Shown: positions 33,226-45,535 of the stretch, piece after piece
Layout of the letters: every line of letters starts with the position of its first letter
How positions within the stretch are numbered: the first letter of the stretch is position 1
Source: Phyllostachys edulis
Lineage: Eukaryota > Streptophyta > Magnoliopsida > Poales > Poaceae
Direction: 5' to 3'
NCBI GenBank assembly: GCA_036346405.1
Contig: CM070568.1
Coordinates: 5,276,221 to 5,340,220 of the forward strand
Length of the DNA: 64,000 nucleotides
The notes under the pieces: generated by a model
The model's input: the letters and a program-made list of their open reading frames with translations, nothing else
Told to the model about the DNA's origin: nothing
Databases searched by the model: none
Program-made: the position numbers and the translations under genes

Positions 33226-35700
33226 TTGCCACTCGGCGGCGGTGGTACACCACACCTCAAGATTCGCCTCGGAGCATCGCTCACAAGACTTTCCCATGGA
33301 CTCTTCCTCTTCGACCTTGACTTCCGTGAGGCGGTTCTAGGTAAGCGATCGAGGAAAGAGAGGAGATGGTTTGAGTCATCTCTATCTAACCCGAATCGGT
33401 GGAGTCTGGCGCCATTCTTCTTCTCCTGGCCAAGACCTCCGTCTCGGTGGTGCCCAATTCTGGTCGCCGCCTTCTAGGTGGCGGGCTCGACCAACAAATC
33501 TGTCCTTGGCAAGGGGTCCTCTTTGTTGATGGGGGCTTCACAAGAGCAGCGGGCTCCTTCAGAGCCCTACCCGCTCAGTCGCCTGGTGGTTGTCGATCAT
33601 CCTATGCATATAGCTCGCCCTCCGATGATCTTTGGCCGGCAGTGGTCCGTCGTCGTTTTGGCGCAGAGGCCTCGACCCATCGCCGCCGACAACTTCCTCC
33701 GTGCATGTACCTAAGGACCTCATCGGCCGTTGCTTCAACTTCTTTGTCGCTGACCACATTGCGGTCGTGTCTGTCGGAACCCCACTCGGTGTTTCCATTA
33801 TAAGGACATTGGGCACACCATCGTTCACTATAAGAGGCCCTTGAGCCCCCAATTCGACAACCGGGTGCCAGCCTCACGACGGGGGTTACCCCCTACGCGA
33901 ATCCCAACCTACCGAGTCTCTCCTCCGCGTCGCGTTTGGGCTTTGGCGGCAAGGCACCCCAGTCCCAGTGCCTCGTCGGGTCGCGCTACCGACTGGCTTC
34001 AAGGTGGTAACCGGCTTCCTTCCTATCCGAGCCGACGAAGGGATCCCTCAGAGGTCGTTGTTGTCGCCGCCCACCCCCAATGGGCAAGGAGCCTTCTTGC
34101 AGACAGTGTGAGGGGTCACCGAGGTTGTACCCGCATTCTCTCCATGGCAACGTGGATGACGAAGTTTACGCCAGAGACCCGCTCCATCGTCCGAACAGAG
34201 AAGTGTGCTGCCCCTCTCGACGACCATGTGTGACATGGAATGCTGGCTCAGAGCGAGTGCTCATTGTGTGCGTGGGTGGAACCAGCCTAAAGTTTCTCCT
34301 CTGACATAGCGCAGGCGTTCGAGGTTGATCGAGTGTGTCTCCGACGAGTTTCGGTTCATCCTTACTACCCGGAGAACTACATCATCGTCTTCGACACTCA
34401 CACTACCAAGGACCGCGTTCTCCAGGGAGGCTCTATCAAGATCAACTGCCATCTTCTCCTACTCCAGCAATGGTCACGCCTGGCGCAAGCATGCAGTCGG
34501 CCCTTCGCTTCCCGGTTGCCATTAGCTTCGAGGGATTTCCAATTCATGCTTGGAGCCAAAATACAGCATCGGAAATTCTATCAACATCTTGTTGGATTGA
34601 GGCTTTCGATGAATCCTCTACGTCATGCGGCCGATCTTTTCGCTTACTGTTTAGTTGCTTGGTCGTTCAACCCTAGTCTCATTCCCAAGGAGAAGACTGT
34701 CATCATCGCTAAGTCGAAGTTCCTTCCTGACGGTTCCTTCGTCGATCATGGAGCGCAGGTTTTCTCTAAACCTACCGGCTCAAGAGAGGTACGCCATGCT
34801 CTTAGCTACAATGTCCTAGTTTACATTCATTCCGTTGAATATTTCTCTTCGTCGGTAGATCTATATTTGCCATTTGCACCCTCAAGTGATGTCTCAGGAT
34901 TTGGGGGGCTCCCTGACTCAGATTTCGAAGACTCTAGTCCTCGTTAGCATCTTTTCAGCACCATCTCGGGCATGGCCGATGGCGCGGCACGTCTTGCCAG
35001 AGGGGGACACGAGGGGATCACTGGTGGCATGGCGAGGGCTAGGTGCACATGGCCGCTCACAGGAAGTTACCTAGAAGCTACCTCCCATAGGCAACGCGGG
35101 CCCACTCTCAGACATAGAATCACCTCTGGCGGTGGAGTGCACGTGATGTAGGTCACCTAGTGGCAAAGGCAAGAACGGGTCCTGGTTAGATTCCTAGTTG
35201 TCCTTAGGCAAGACAACAATCCCAAAAGCATGTAGTTGAATGCAACGGCGCCCTTTTAGCTAGTCAAAAATGGGCGAACATCGTGTGAAAACGGAGAGCT
35301 CGGTGTCGGTTATCGCTTGCGGTGCGTGGCTCTCACGCTAGGATTTAGGACTTTTGGGAGGGTCCATGAGAATCGGTCCCCACTGGTCATGGCAGATCAG
35401 ACCGCAGTACCCACTCAGAGACACAAATCATGCCTTGGGTGGAATCGCTAGGAGAGGCTCGCATGTAGGTTCTTTGGCACCGACAATGTCGCTTCAGAGA
35501 CTTGCCACCTTGCGTGGGGAGCAACCTTTGCGGATTTTATTCACCGCAATCTCAAGATTTGAACCGCTTGGGCAAGAGGGCCAATCCAGAGGTCAGACTC
35601 CAACACCCACACTACCAGAGACCCCTTTGGTAACGATTCACATAGAGTCAAGAAGCAACCGCCCACTCCTCTCCTCCCGTTGTCGACGGTAATAGTCACG
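33226..35700 (+). pseudogene. LINE ORF1 with zinc knuckle, broken
   Basis: RNA-binding ORF1 protein of the LINE. At 33705-33845 the frame reads PKDLIGRCFNFFVADHIAVV and continues to GHTIVHYKRP-like sequence, a decayed CCHC knuckle in which several Cys are lost. At 34335-34700 the conserved middle appears in alternating frames: FRFILTTRRTTSSSS, then FPIHAWSQNTASEILSTSCW (EGIPxHAW-type block), then SFNPSLIPKEKTVIIAK. At least three frame changes separate the blocks. The C-terminal tail (35580-35692) reads PTLPETPLVTIHIESRSNRP. Confidence 0.7.
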
Positions 35701-35779
35701 CCGCAAGGTGCTTCCTAAAACTTCAGTTCTAGGTGCAACAAGATGCATGTATTACCACCAATCGTCGAGGCGATCGACG

Positions 35780-37900
35780 AACGGGTTCATCGCCTGCTTT
35801 TACCAAACTTGATGGGGCATCATTAAGGAGATGTCATGGCAGCCTTCTCTTGCTTGGGTTGTTATGGGGCAACAATTTCCATCTTCTCAATCAGCATTGA
35901 TCAACCTTTTGCCAAAAAAAATCTAGAGACGCAAGAACCTAAAGACTACCAAATTGATTAGTCTATTGCATAGTTTCGCCAAGCTCTTTTCCAAGGTGTT
36001 GTCTAAAAGGTTCTCACCGCACCTTGCCACCATAGTCGAGCCAAATCAATCCGCATTCATCAAGCTCCGATCCATTCATGATAATTTCAACCTCATTCGG
36101 CTTTCGCAAAGTCCCTACATCAAAAGAAGAAAGCAAGCTTGTTGCTCAAGCTAGACATCGTGTGTGCTTTCGACTCAGTGTCCTAGCATTCCTCTTGGAG
36201 ATTTTGCGTCACAAAGGCTTCGAGCCTAACTAGTGTAGGTGGTTGGCTATCTTACTCTCCATGTCGCCCACTAAAGTGCTTCTCGATAATCGGGTCTAGT
36301 CATTTGGCATGGTCAGATCCAACAAGGCAATCTGTTGTCTCCAATGCTCTCTGTCCTAACGATGGATATTCTCAACGATCTCCTCTAGCAAGCCAAAAAC
36401 TACTCCTCCCGGCTCTTATCGGGGTCCGAGAGGAATGCCTTACCACTTTCACTACACGTGGATGACGTGGCTCTATTCTCACCTCGGTCATCACCGACTT
36501 GCATGCAATCAAAGATATTTTATGGGTTTTCGTGAAGCTTCAAATCTTCATTCAACCGCCAAGAGCTTCAGATTGCCGATCTAGTGTTCCGAGCAACATC
36601 TACAACTAATAGCCGATGAACAACAATGTCCCTAGGTCGACTTTCCATGCAAGTATTTAGGGCTCTCCTATCCCTAAGGAAACCATCCAAAGGAGAATTC
36701 CACCATCGCTAGACAAGGTCGCCAGATGAGGTCGGCAAGTTGGCAATCTCATATCTTTGTCACAAGGTGGTAGGCTGGTTTTGATAAACAACATCTTAAT
36801 GGTGATGCCACTCTATCACCTCATGGCGTTAAACCCATCGTCTTGGGTTCTCAATCAAATTGACAAATGATGTCGAGCTTTCCATTGGAAAGGTTCAAAG
36901 TCTGTTTCGGCTGGGAATTGTTTGGTCGCTTGATTGTCAGTGTGCAGGCCACTAGATTGTGGGGTTCGGGCATTCACAATCTGAGCGTGCTCGGGAGTGC
37001 GTTGCGCATACGTTGGTTGTGGCTTCAGCGGTCTTGGGATCCTAGTCCTTGGCGGGGTCTAGCCAGCACCACAAGCCGGACAGAGCGAGAGCTTTTTCAG
37101 GCTTCTATCACGGTGTAGCTAGGTAATGGAGAAGATGGCGAAGATTCCTTGTTCTGGTAGGACGGATGGTTGGAGGGTCGGAGCTCCACCTCCTTAATGC
37201 CTTATCTGATCAACTCAGTGTCGATTGCAATTCAGAAGAGAAGAATAGTGGTAGAAGGCTTATGTAATGGGAATTGGGTGACAGATATTTCTGGATGCAT
37301 GGATACGTAGGTCCTCATGGAGTATCTGCAACTCTGGGATAGGCTTCGCAGCATTCACATCGTGGCAGAAAACACGACCATTCACATGGCGGGGAGTCAT
37401 CGGACCTCTACACTACGTGATCCGCATACAAGGCGTTCTTCATTGGGTCTGCGCACTTCGCCAGCATGGGGGCACTTTGGAAGGCTTGGGCGCCCTTGAG
37501 GTGCAAGATCTTTATGTGGTTGGCCTTGCGTCACAAATGTCGGACTACCGATCGACAGCAAAGACGGCCTGCCCAATCAAGGTGTTTGTGTCTTCTGCTT
37601 TCTTTCGATGGAAACCATCGATCACATTCTTCTTGGATGTGATGAACGGCCTAGATTTGGAGCCCTTTCTTTTCTCAAGTGGGACTTAATCGTTTCATTT
37701 CGGCCGCCAGGTTCCATCCAAGATTTTTGGTTAATTGCATGTGGCCAACTCGAAGGCAAGCCAGTGGAGCTATTGGATTCTTGCATCATCTTTGTTATGT
37801 GGATGATTTGGAAGGAGCGAACAAGAGAGTGTTCTCGCAGAGAACACACCGATCCTCGCCCTTCTACAACGCATCCTAGACGAGTTCGACCTGGCGGGCG
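35780..37900 (+). pseudogene. LINE reverse transcriptase and zf-RVT, broken
   Basis: ORF2 remnants. Frames at 35940-36160 read SLLHSFAKLFSKVLSKRFSP and EPNQSAFIKLRSIHDNFNLI, the conserved N-terminal RT blocks. Later frames give LLLKLDIV and SMRSNKA-like pieces. At 37608-37880 METIDHILLGCD and FVMWMIWKERTRECSRREH match the zinc-binding zf-RVT tail. The catalytic FADD-type block is not clearly readable. It is inactive. Confidence 0.7.
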
Positions 37901-38230
37901 CCGGGAGCTTCGTTTATGGAGGACCAATCAAGTCGGGAGTAGTCGTTCTGACCTTCTAGTTTGGTCGCCCGATCCTCGGTTGTCAAGTATTATTCTTATC
38001 GCTCTTTTAGTTCCTCGATTGGTTTTTCTTGTTTTCGCTTTTACTGCTTCATCTTAGTCAAGATTTACTAGAAAAGGTCTTCACAGATGGTTCAAAATAT
38101 CATTACAAAGCGGTTAGGAGCTATCTGAGTTTATAGGTCGATGATGACATGAGGTCATCACAGCATGATTATTAACTTAGAATCGCTCAGGATATCGACT
38201 ATCATGCATTTGTTCGTGTCTAGAACTGTT

Positions 38231-38231
<1 letters not shown>

Positions 38232-38313
<82 letters not shown>
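38232..38313. repeat. (TA)n microsatellite
   Basis: About 80 bp of TA repeats. The Ile-Tyr ORFs on both strands are artefacts of it. Confidence 0.98.
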
Positions 38314-38315
<2 letters not shown>

Positions 38316-38463
38316 CTCTCAAGCAATGGTGCTTGTGCCTTTGCAAGTTCAAGAAGTACGGTTGCAAGAGAGAGCGCGTGGACATACAATTACCTGGATG
38401 TCGCCGATAGGTAATTGACTTGACATCTAGGAATGGTTGGTTGCTGATACATGAAGCAACTTC

Positions 38464-38790
38464 CTAGTCTGATACTTTTACATGAAGCCACTTCCCGCCG
38501 CCACTTGCCGTTAGACTTCCTAACCATGACAGGTTGGCCAACCACTGGTGGTCGATTTCTCTTATAAAGCCTCGCTTAAGTAGCTTGTCCACCTCGACCT
38601 TATAACAACTCGTCAATGGGGGCAAATCTCCGTAATTTTTGTTTGATAGGTACTTTGTCGTGCCGAGAGCTAGCTTTGTGCTCGACACTTCCCCGGGACT
38701 CGGGCATGTTGGATGCTTGCCACGCGAAGACATCTGCGTTTGCCTGGATGAAAGCGATGAGGATGTCTTCCTATTTGGGGTCGGAAGCAT
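38464..38790 (-). pseudogene. Gypsy reverse transcriptase, N-terminal fragment
   Basis: The minus strand reads SCYKVEVDKLLKRGFIREID and then QWLANLSWLGS, matching the start of the gypsy RT domain (E(I/V)xKLLxxGFIREVxxPxWLANPV). The upstream part has LRLVLSxRKASKHSEFK-like pro-RT sequence in a decayed frame. The domain breaks before the catalytic YxDD block. Confidence 0.7.
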
Positions 38791-38989
38791 CTCTAATGCG
38801 AACAGTCTTTGAGGGCTCCTCTAGATTCAGAGGAACCTCCTTGACCTAGTCATTCGGCTTAGGTACGACTTTTAGGCTTCAACCGCTTGGTCGAAGGTCG
38901 CCCTTTATTTTCTTCTCGGTAGTATCTGGTGACCATTTCGAGGAACCGACGCCCTGCGTGGCGCCATCTTTTGTCACAATAAATTGTGA

Positions 38990-40015
38990 TCACTCCTTTG
39001 GGACTCGCATCTTAAGACATTGATACCCACAATGAGTAGCGATTAAGAATTTTGCCAAAATTGATCGTCCGAGTATGGCGTTATATGTCATATCAAAATC
39101 GAACATATCAAAGAAGATCTTTTCTGTCCTGAAATTACTTGGAAAACCAAATGTTAAAGGAAGAGAAACTTGGCCAATAGGTTTGGCCAAAGACCCCGGT
39201 ACAATACCATGAAAAGTGTATCATACCGGTCTTACCTTGGTCCACGGTACTTGCATCTCGTCCAAGGTACTTGTAAACAGAATGTTTAACGAGCTACTAC
39301 CATCAATCAACACTCGATTTACTCGACAGTTGTTGATGGTGGGCTCGACCACGATCGGAAAATGACCTGGTCGAGTGGAAGGAATCAGACAGTCACCCTT
39401 CTCGAAAGAGATGGTGACTTCCGACCACTTTGGAAGTTTATTGATAAGAGGAGGGTCAATAGAGTTTATATCGCGTTCATGACCTTTAAGTTTGCGTTTT
39501 GACTCGTATGCCGATGATCCCCCATAAATATGCTCGATGGTGTGTTCAAGATCTTGAAACGACATCTCCTCGTTGTCGTCAGATTGCGTACGACCACTGG
39601 CTTGCCCTACCTCTTCGAGGGTATGAAGTGGTCCTTTGCCATTGTAGTAGTCCTTGATTTTTCGTTGGAATACTCGGCAGTTATGAAGGTCATGGCCTTC
39701 CTTTTTATGGAAAGGACACCACCTAGGCTTGTCGTTCTTCCGCTCGGGGCACTTACCTTTGCCTCGATCAAAGTATGGCTTGGAGCCTTGAGGATTTTTA
39801 TCGCTCACGGCCAAGACCTCCTTAGAACTATTGGCTTGAAGCTTTTGGCCTTTTGTCTTGTTCTTGGATTTCTTGACTTTTTTTACCCATCTTCTTACCA
39901 CTTTCGCCCACCTCTTGAGGAATTTTATCTTCTCGATCAATAGTGTTGTTCCACTCGACCGCTCCAAGCAGAGTAGCATATCGATCGGCCATCTTGAAGA
40001 GTTCGCGACAAGCAA
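38990..40015 (-). pseudogene. Gypsy gag C-terminus and aspartic protease
   Basis: The 264-codon frame at 39221-40015 holds the gag C-terminus with a zinc knuckle (WCPFHKKEGHDLHNCRVF) and the protease start. The active-site block reads RVLIDGSSSLNILF, where this lineage usually has DGG. A second frame (38990-39190) continues it with FRTEKIFFDMFDFDMTYNAI and LGRSILAKF, typical of Tat-lineage protease C-termini. A frame break separates the two parts near 39200. Confidence 0.8.
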
Positions 40016-40119
40016 GGGCGGAGAATTTAAGGTGATATCCTCGGTGATCCTTCTACTACGGACTCGCTTGAAAACTCGATGACGTAAGAATCAAAAACCT
40101 CAGAATGGAATTTCGAACC

Positions 40120-41834
40120 TGACTAAAGCGTCAAATGAACTGGCGCAGAGTCTCGTGGTCGCTTTGTCTCATCTGTCGCTGGTTGTCCTCCTTCCCAAGG
40201 CGATGATAAGTGCCTTGGAAATTTGCCGAGAGGGAGGTCCCAAAGGTGTTGCCATGAATAAATCGACTCGAGTGGTGATTTAACAACCACGATCGAGCGG
40301 ATCCTTCGAGCACAAGATGGGAAGGTAATTTTCCATTACATGCTCTCCTCCTCTTGCGGCTCGGACAACAGCTTGTGTAGATTTAGAGAAATTCAATGGG
40401 GTTTTGAGATCCATCAATTCTTTAGTCAAACCGAGGCGGCCGGCCGAATCGCCGGAGGTCGTAAGAAAGCGACATCCGTGAATGACTTCTTGACGCCTTC
40501 TTTGCAGAAAGAAGGATTTATGTCACCAGGTGATCGTAGACGACGATACCCGGTCATAGGCGGACCTGACCTGTGGTGAGTTTCAACCCTACAAGGAAAA
40601 TACTCCTCGTATTCCGTCTCATCGTCGCAGATTACTGGGTTGGAGTGGTGAATGATCACCTCTCCTGGGAACCCGCTGGTCTTCAGGTGTTCGAGGAACT
40701 CTCCTTCGGTTGGGGCGAAGATCAGGAGAGCGTCGTGATCGATCATCACGGCGATCTTCATACGGCGAGTTCATCGAACGATTGGAAGCAAATGAGGTCG
40801 TATCGCCACGACTTCTAGGTTGAGGTCGGCGAGGGTGCTCAAACTTAACCACCGTGCTTCAAAGCCTTTGTGTGATCTCTTCAGCAAAGAGGTCGTAGCC
40901 AAGTGTTCGAGCAAGTTCTTGAGATGGGTTCTCAAGAAGGTCGTTGATCTGCATTGGAGTTTTGAGTTTCCTCCGGAGCTCATAGTGAACGCACCTAGAT
41001 GGATTTTTCTGAGTTGCGATTCTTCTATGTCGGGTTGCCTCAGGAACGTCCATACCTGAGTCTCGAGCTTGCCTCAGTGGAGTATGAGTATTTCTAGAAT
41101 CTCCTTGACACTCATCAGAGTGTTGACTGTTCATCGGGAGGTGTCCTCAAATCATTGCCACAAGAGGTCGCATCGTGTGATCATTGGGGAGCATCCTCAG
41201 TTCTCTCTCTAAGAGAGCGATCGTCACCTGAGGGAAGGACGAAGACCTCCCGTTGATGATCTCCACTTGCGCTTGAGGCCTCCTCTCTTGAGGAGTAGTC
41301 GAGAGACACCATCTGGCGACTTGGAGCAAACCCTCGAGAATGGGGAATTCGGGTTATAATCTTCTCCGTCCAAGTGAGCCTGCGATGGGATGGTCGAACC
41401 CACAGGAAAAACATGTTCCAATCCCCCTTCTTTGTGGGGCTAACCTGAGAGAGACGACCACCAGGTGCTGATGAAGTTCTGGAATGATTGTCTTCAGGAT
41501 TTGTCATGCCAGGTCGGATTGTCTTAGACGGACTTGAACACTTGGAAAGGGAACCCTCACCATGCTCTGAGTCTGTCCTGATGCAGTCTTGATTGTGGCC
41601 GGATTGACCCTTGCCCTCTGAGGAAGTTGGTTCCTCATTCGGACGTAATGTTGCGGGGGATAAGGATCCCTTCTCAACTCCATCGGCGATATGGTCTCCT
41701 GGAGAATGATCTCCGGAGGCGACATCACTATCGGATGATGTAATACTCGGCTCGTAGTTGAAACCGGCATCCATGTCGATATCTGCATAATCGGCCAAGT
41801 CGAACCAGTTCTCCTCATTCCACTCTCCTGCCAT
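40120..41834 (-). pseudogene. Gypsy gag, N-terminal and capsid parts
   Basis: The gag start is MAGEWNEENWFDLADYADID at 41834, downstream of the PBS, and runs open for 217 codons (to 41181) through a Ser/Glu-rich acidic region. The capsid part appears in other frames, with EGSARSWLLNHHSSRFIHG and LSANFQGTYHRLGKEDN at 40131-40313 matching the retrotrans_gag domain. Frame changes between them make it non-functional. Confidence 0.75.
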
Positions 41835-41884
41835 GAGAGCATTAGAGTTGAAAACGAGCGAAGAAAGCTGGTGACTCGAAGATC

Positions 41885-41901
41885 CCCACGGTCGGCGCCA
41901 A
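41885..41901 (-). other. Primer binding site of the Tat-type gypsy
   Basis: TTGGCGCCGACCGTGG on the minus strand lies right next to the LTR end. It matches the TGGCGCCGTCTGTGG type PBS of grass Tat/RIRE2-like elements except for a few bases. Confidence 0.75.
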
Positions 41902-41902
41902 C

Positions 41903-42690
41903 TATTAGTGTTTTAGAACCGAACTTACGTAAAAATTGTTTGATTCGTGGGTTCCCCTAGGCTCAAACCACGCAGAGAGAGGCGACACAGAGATTTTTAT
42001 ATAGGTTCGGGCCTTCTCTCAGGGAGAATAAAAACTCTACTCTTGTGTGTATGTATTGAGTATGCTGGATTACAAGATCAAGGGAAAGACTAGAATGAAG
42101 CGTCTTGTGCTCCTCTCTCCTTCCTTCTCTGATGATTCTGCCTTTTATAGTACTCGGAGTGTGCTGCTGTTCTTTCAATCCAAAGGGCGTCTTAATGCTT
42201 CAGATTATGGAGCCGTTACTGGAGATTATTGTGGCAGTAGTAACACCAACTGTCGGTGTTTTAGAACCGAACTTACATAAAGATTATTTGATTCAGGGGT
42301 TCCCCTAGGCTCAAACCACGCAGAGCGAGGCGACACGGGGATTTTTATACAGGTTCGGGCCTTTTCCTAGGGAGAATAACAACCCTACTCCTGTGTGTAT
42401 GTATTGAGTATGCTGGATTACAAGATCAAGAGAAAGACTAGAATGAAGCGTCTTGTGCTCCTCTCCCCTTCCTTCTCTGATGATTCTACCTTTTATAGTA
42501 CTCGAAGTGTGCTGCTGTTCTTTCAGTCCAAAGGGCACCTTAATGCTTCTGATTATGGAGCCTTTACTAGAGATTATTGTGGGAGTAGTAATGTTCCCAC
42601 GTCGCGAGGCAGTTATCACCATGACAGGGAGTTAATTCGTGCCTTTATTCTAGAGAATAATAGCGTAGTTTACTGCCCATATATTTAAAT
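41903..42690 (-). repeat. Tandemly duplicated LTR segment
   Basis: Two copies of the LTR R-U5 region lie in tandem: copy A 41903-42250 and copy B 42251-about 42598, about 92% alike by eye. Each holds GTGTTTTAGAACCGAACTTA, AGGTTCGGGCCTT, GTGTGTATGTATTGAGTATG and a minus-strand TATAAAAGG box (near 42143 and 42491). Copy B starts TGTCGGTG and has the preserved LTR terminus, while copy A has TATTAGTG next to the PBS. The outer LTR boundary was not found. Confidence 0.8.
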
Positions 42691-42754
42691 ATAGTGTGGA
42701 AGATTCACTCGTCGATTAGGCCCACATGTCTCAGAAGCCACATCGACTAGAGAC

Positions 42755-42925
42755 GGTAAAGAAGAGCTTACGACCGGTGGTGGTCGAGAAGAGCTTACGA
42801 CCATATAACCGATCGTAGGAGAGCTTACGATCGAGGGCATAGTCGAGAAAGACTCACGACTATGGGGTAGTTGTAGAAGGACTTACGACTATGGGGTGGT
42901 CGTAAAAGAACTTACGACCTCCAAT
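42755..42925. repeat. GAGCTTACGACC minisatellite
   Basis: About seven degenerate ~22-30-bp units built on (G/A)TCG(A/T)(A/G)AAGAGCTTACGACC. Next to the LTR copies, it is probably part of the same LTR. Confidence 0.8.
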
Positions 42926-42929
42926 GCCC

Positions 42930-43487
42930 CCTTATGGATATTAAGGGTATATTCAAGAACCATATGACGCCATTATTATCTATAATATGAATTGTAGATA
43001 AATAATTAAATAAGGATTATTATATCCTCGTCGACTTGATTTTATGTCGCTCGGGTGGTGCGCACGAGGCTTCCAGGTGACCGGGCACACGTGTGGGTGC
43101 GGTCGGGTGGGCCGGTGCATGCCAACGGTGGTGGCAGTTCCACCACATGCGCGCGGGCGGTGGTGGCGCGTGAGCAATGCGGGGCCCAGAGTCGCGTTGT
43201 AGCAGGGTGGAGGCTAGCGGCCATACGGGGCCGTCGGTCATGCAGGACAGCGACCCCTCTGCGGGAGGTGGCCGAGCGATGGCTCTAGTGTTGCTACCTG
43301 GTGGCTCCAAGCCGGCGGCTTCGGGCCGATCGCCAATTTTTTTTATTATCGCTCATGTAATGTAATGCAATGTAGTACAATACAATCAACATCCGTTCTT
43401 TCATGCAACCACCGACGACTTAATGGCGACTTCAAGTCGGCTCACAGAGGTTCGAACGGATTTGCAAATTCCAATCTATGGTACAAT
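42930..43487. other. Gap between gypsy and copia elements
   Basis: AT-rich, then GC-rich from 43030 to 43340, with overlapping short ORFs on both strands of low-complexity composition. No gene is supported. Confidence 0.3.
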
Positions 43488-45522
43488 TGTAGGATCATAT
43501 AGCACAATCGAGGGGGGTGAATGATTGTACCGATTTCTTGCTCACAAATTCAACCTTTCTCCCGTCTTATTTGGCCTTCTCACGACCTCCTTGAGAACCT
43601 ATTCCAAGAAGACCTCTTCACGATAAACTTGAACACAAACAATTTCGAGACAATGTCGAATAGATCTGATCTCTTATTTCTCAATATTGTTCTGTGTCTA
43701 CAAAGTGCTCTACAAGCACCCCTCAAAACTTTCAACCGAAAGACCTCTTTACCTCTACCGCAAAAGCTACGTAACAAAGCCCCCGTAACAACCACGAGAA
43801 AACATTTCCCCTCTGCCTTCTTTTATAGGCAAAGACCAATCCGTGTCCTCAACGACACGGTCACCACAACTTATCTCATCCGAGTACTAAGGGACCCGAA
43901 ACCCTTCCAAACACGGGTTTTCCAATATCTCTAAACCTTCCAGATATTGAACACTTTCCATATCTCCTCACACGTTGCAAGCCTTCAGACTCCACCTCCC
44001 AAAGCTTCTCCGTGCATCAAGAACCACCTTTGATCTCCACATGCTCCAAATAAGAAGCCCAACCACCTCATGACATCCTCGACCTCCTAGACCTCGAGAC
44101 TTCCCCATCCTAGTCTCGGTCCTTCTTGTCATCAACCATGGTCGCCCTCACGCTCAACTCGCATGTGCAAAGACCAAAGAACATATCCCAAAGACAAGTT
44201 CTCCAACTTGACTAATATTAGTTCACCCACGTATAACACACTATCAACCAGGTCCGCGACCAGTTCAGTAGGTCTACAACCACCTCCAAGATGTCTACGA
44301 TCAGTTCTAGTATGTCTACGACCACATCCAAGATGTCCACGACGTCTACGACCACTTCCACCAAGTCACGACCACTCACCGCACCAGTAGCACTTGAAGC
44401 AACAAGATGGTGGGATGAATAGGATGGTCTCGTGAAGACCTCTAGGTGGTCCCGAGAAGACCTCCGGGTGATCCTGCAAGACCTCGTGAAAGACCTCCTG
44501 AGAGGTTCTAGAAGACCTCGTGAGTGGTGCTGGAAAACCGTCCTAGGAGGTCCTAGAAGACCTCCTCAAAGACCTCTGCAAAGTCCTCTTGGGAGGTCCT
44601 AGAGGACCTCTGGGTGGTCTGAGCGACCTCCACAACGACCTTCAGGGAGGTCGTGGAGGACCTTTGGTGGTCTTGAACATACTTGTCTTTTTGCAAAGAC
44701 CACCTCACTATAGTACCTGGAAGAACAAAGACAAAGCTCTTGGCCTTTTTGCAAAGACAACCTCCCTGCTATAGCACCTGAGATGAACAGTGTCGGAGCT
44801 GCAATACTCGAAAGACCTCCTCGTTACAGTAACTAGAAGACCACCTTGCTACGGTCACTTGAAGACCTCCTCACTACAGTACCTCGGAATGAGCAGTACT
44901 TCAAAAGACCTCCTCGCGACAATGCTCGTGATGAACAGTACTCAGAGCTATAGTACTCGGAAGACTTCTTCACAGGGGGGGTCTTGGACGGTCCAGATAG
45001 CTCCAGGGGGAGGTCCTAGGTGGTCCAGATCAATCCACGTTGAAGCTCTAGGGGGAGGTCCTGAATGGTCCAGATCGATCCTGGGGAGGTCCTGGATGGT
45101 TGAAATTGATGCGCATTAGTGCTCCTCGGGGAGGTCCTAGACGGATCAGATTGACCCTGGGGAGGTCCTGGACGGTCGCGATTGACACGCGTCGATTCTC
45201 CTGAGGGAGGTCCTGGACGGTCGCGATTGATGCGCGTTGGTTCTCCTAGAGAGGCCCTGGACAAACGCGATTGATGCGCGCTGATATTCCTTGGGGAGGT
45301 CGTGGATGGTCCAGATAACACTTGGGGAGGTCCTGGATGGTCCTGATGCGTCCACGCAAGTGCTTCTTAGGAGGATCTTGAGGACCTCCGGTGAAGCTGA
45401 AAAAACCTTAAACAAACCACCCAAACGGAACAACGAAACCTTCCAACAACCGCAAATTCCAATGCAATCCAAGGGTCAATTATTCAACAGTAAAAATCAC
45501 GACCACACCCCATGGTCCAACA
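43488..45522 (-). repeat. Copia 3' LTR
   Basis: A 2035-bp LTR with TG...CA ends on the plus strand (TGTAGGATC ... GGTCCAACA), abutting the PPT. It has a minus-strand TATAAAAG box at 43820-43827. The part at 44400-45400 is dense in GACCTCC and GGAGGTC words and has a ~57-bp minisatellite at 45048-45350 (GGAGGTCCTGGACGGTCGCG followed by ATTGATGCGCG units). Confidence 0.88.
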
Positions 45523-45535
45523 ATCTCCCCCTTGA
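45523..45535 (-). other. Polypurine tract of the copia element
   Basis: TCAAGGGGGAGAT on the minus strand, directly followed by the LTR start TGTTGGACC. Confidence 0.8.

Larger units (their letters stand above)
33090..38060 (+). mobile_element. Degenerate L1-type LINE lacking the endonuclease
   Basis: A ~5 kb plus-strand non-LTR retrotransposon with ORF1 (33226-35700), reverse transcriptase (35780-36560) and the C-terminal zf-RVT region (37560-37900). The apurinic endonuclease domain that should open ORF2 is missing: ORF1-tail-like sequence passes into pre-RT sequence at about 35720-35800. Frameshifts and stops are frequent. The 5' and 3' ends are approximate, and no target duplication was identified. 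Confidence 0.75.
38460..42690 (-). mobile_element. Truncated Tat-type gypsy retrotransposon
   Basis: Minus-strand element. From its 5' side it shows LTR sequence (about 42690-41903), a PBS (41901-41885), gag (41834-about 39640), protease (39640-38990) and the start of reverse transcriptase (38790-38464). It stops there: RNase H, integrase and 3' LTR are missing, and unrelated sequence with a (TA)n follows. The PBS (TTGGCGCCGACCGTGG) and the gag-protease style are those of the Tat/RIRE2-like grass lineage. Confidence 0.8.

Noticed and set aside
38158..38418. Ile-Tyr repeat ORFs on both strands
   Set aside because: Produced by the (TA)n tract at 38232-38313.
40340..42308. Plus-strand ORFs across the gypsy element
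   Set aside because: They are antisense shadows of gag and protease frames on the minus strand.
42755..42925. Regular ~25-bp repeats resembling a CRISPR array
   Set aside because: Plant LTR context, degenerate units without unique spacers of constant length, and no cas genes. It is a minisatellite.
45048..45350. ~57-bp periodic repeats in the copia LTR
   Set aside because: Considered as a possible array of small genes or CRISPR. The units are continuous and degenerate inside an LTR, so it is a minisatellite.
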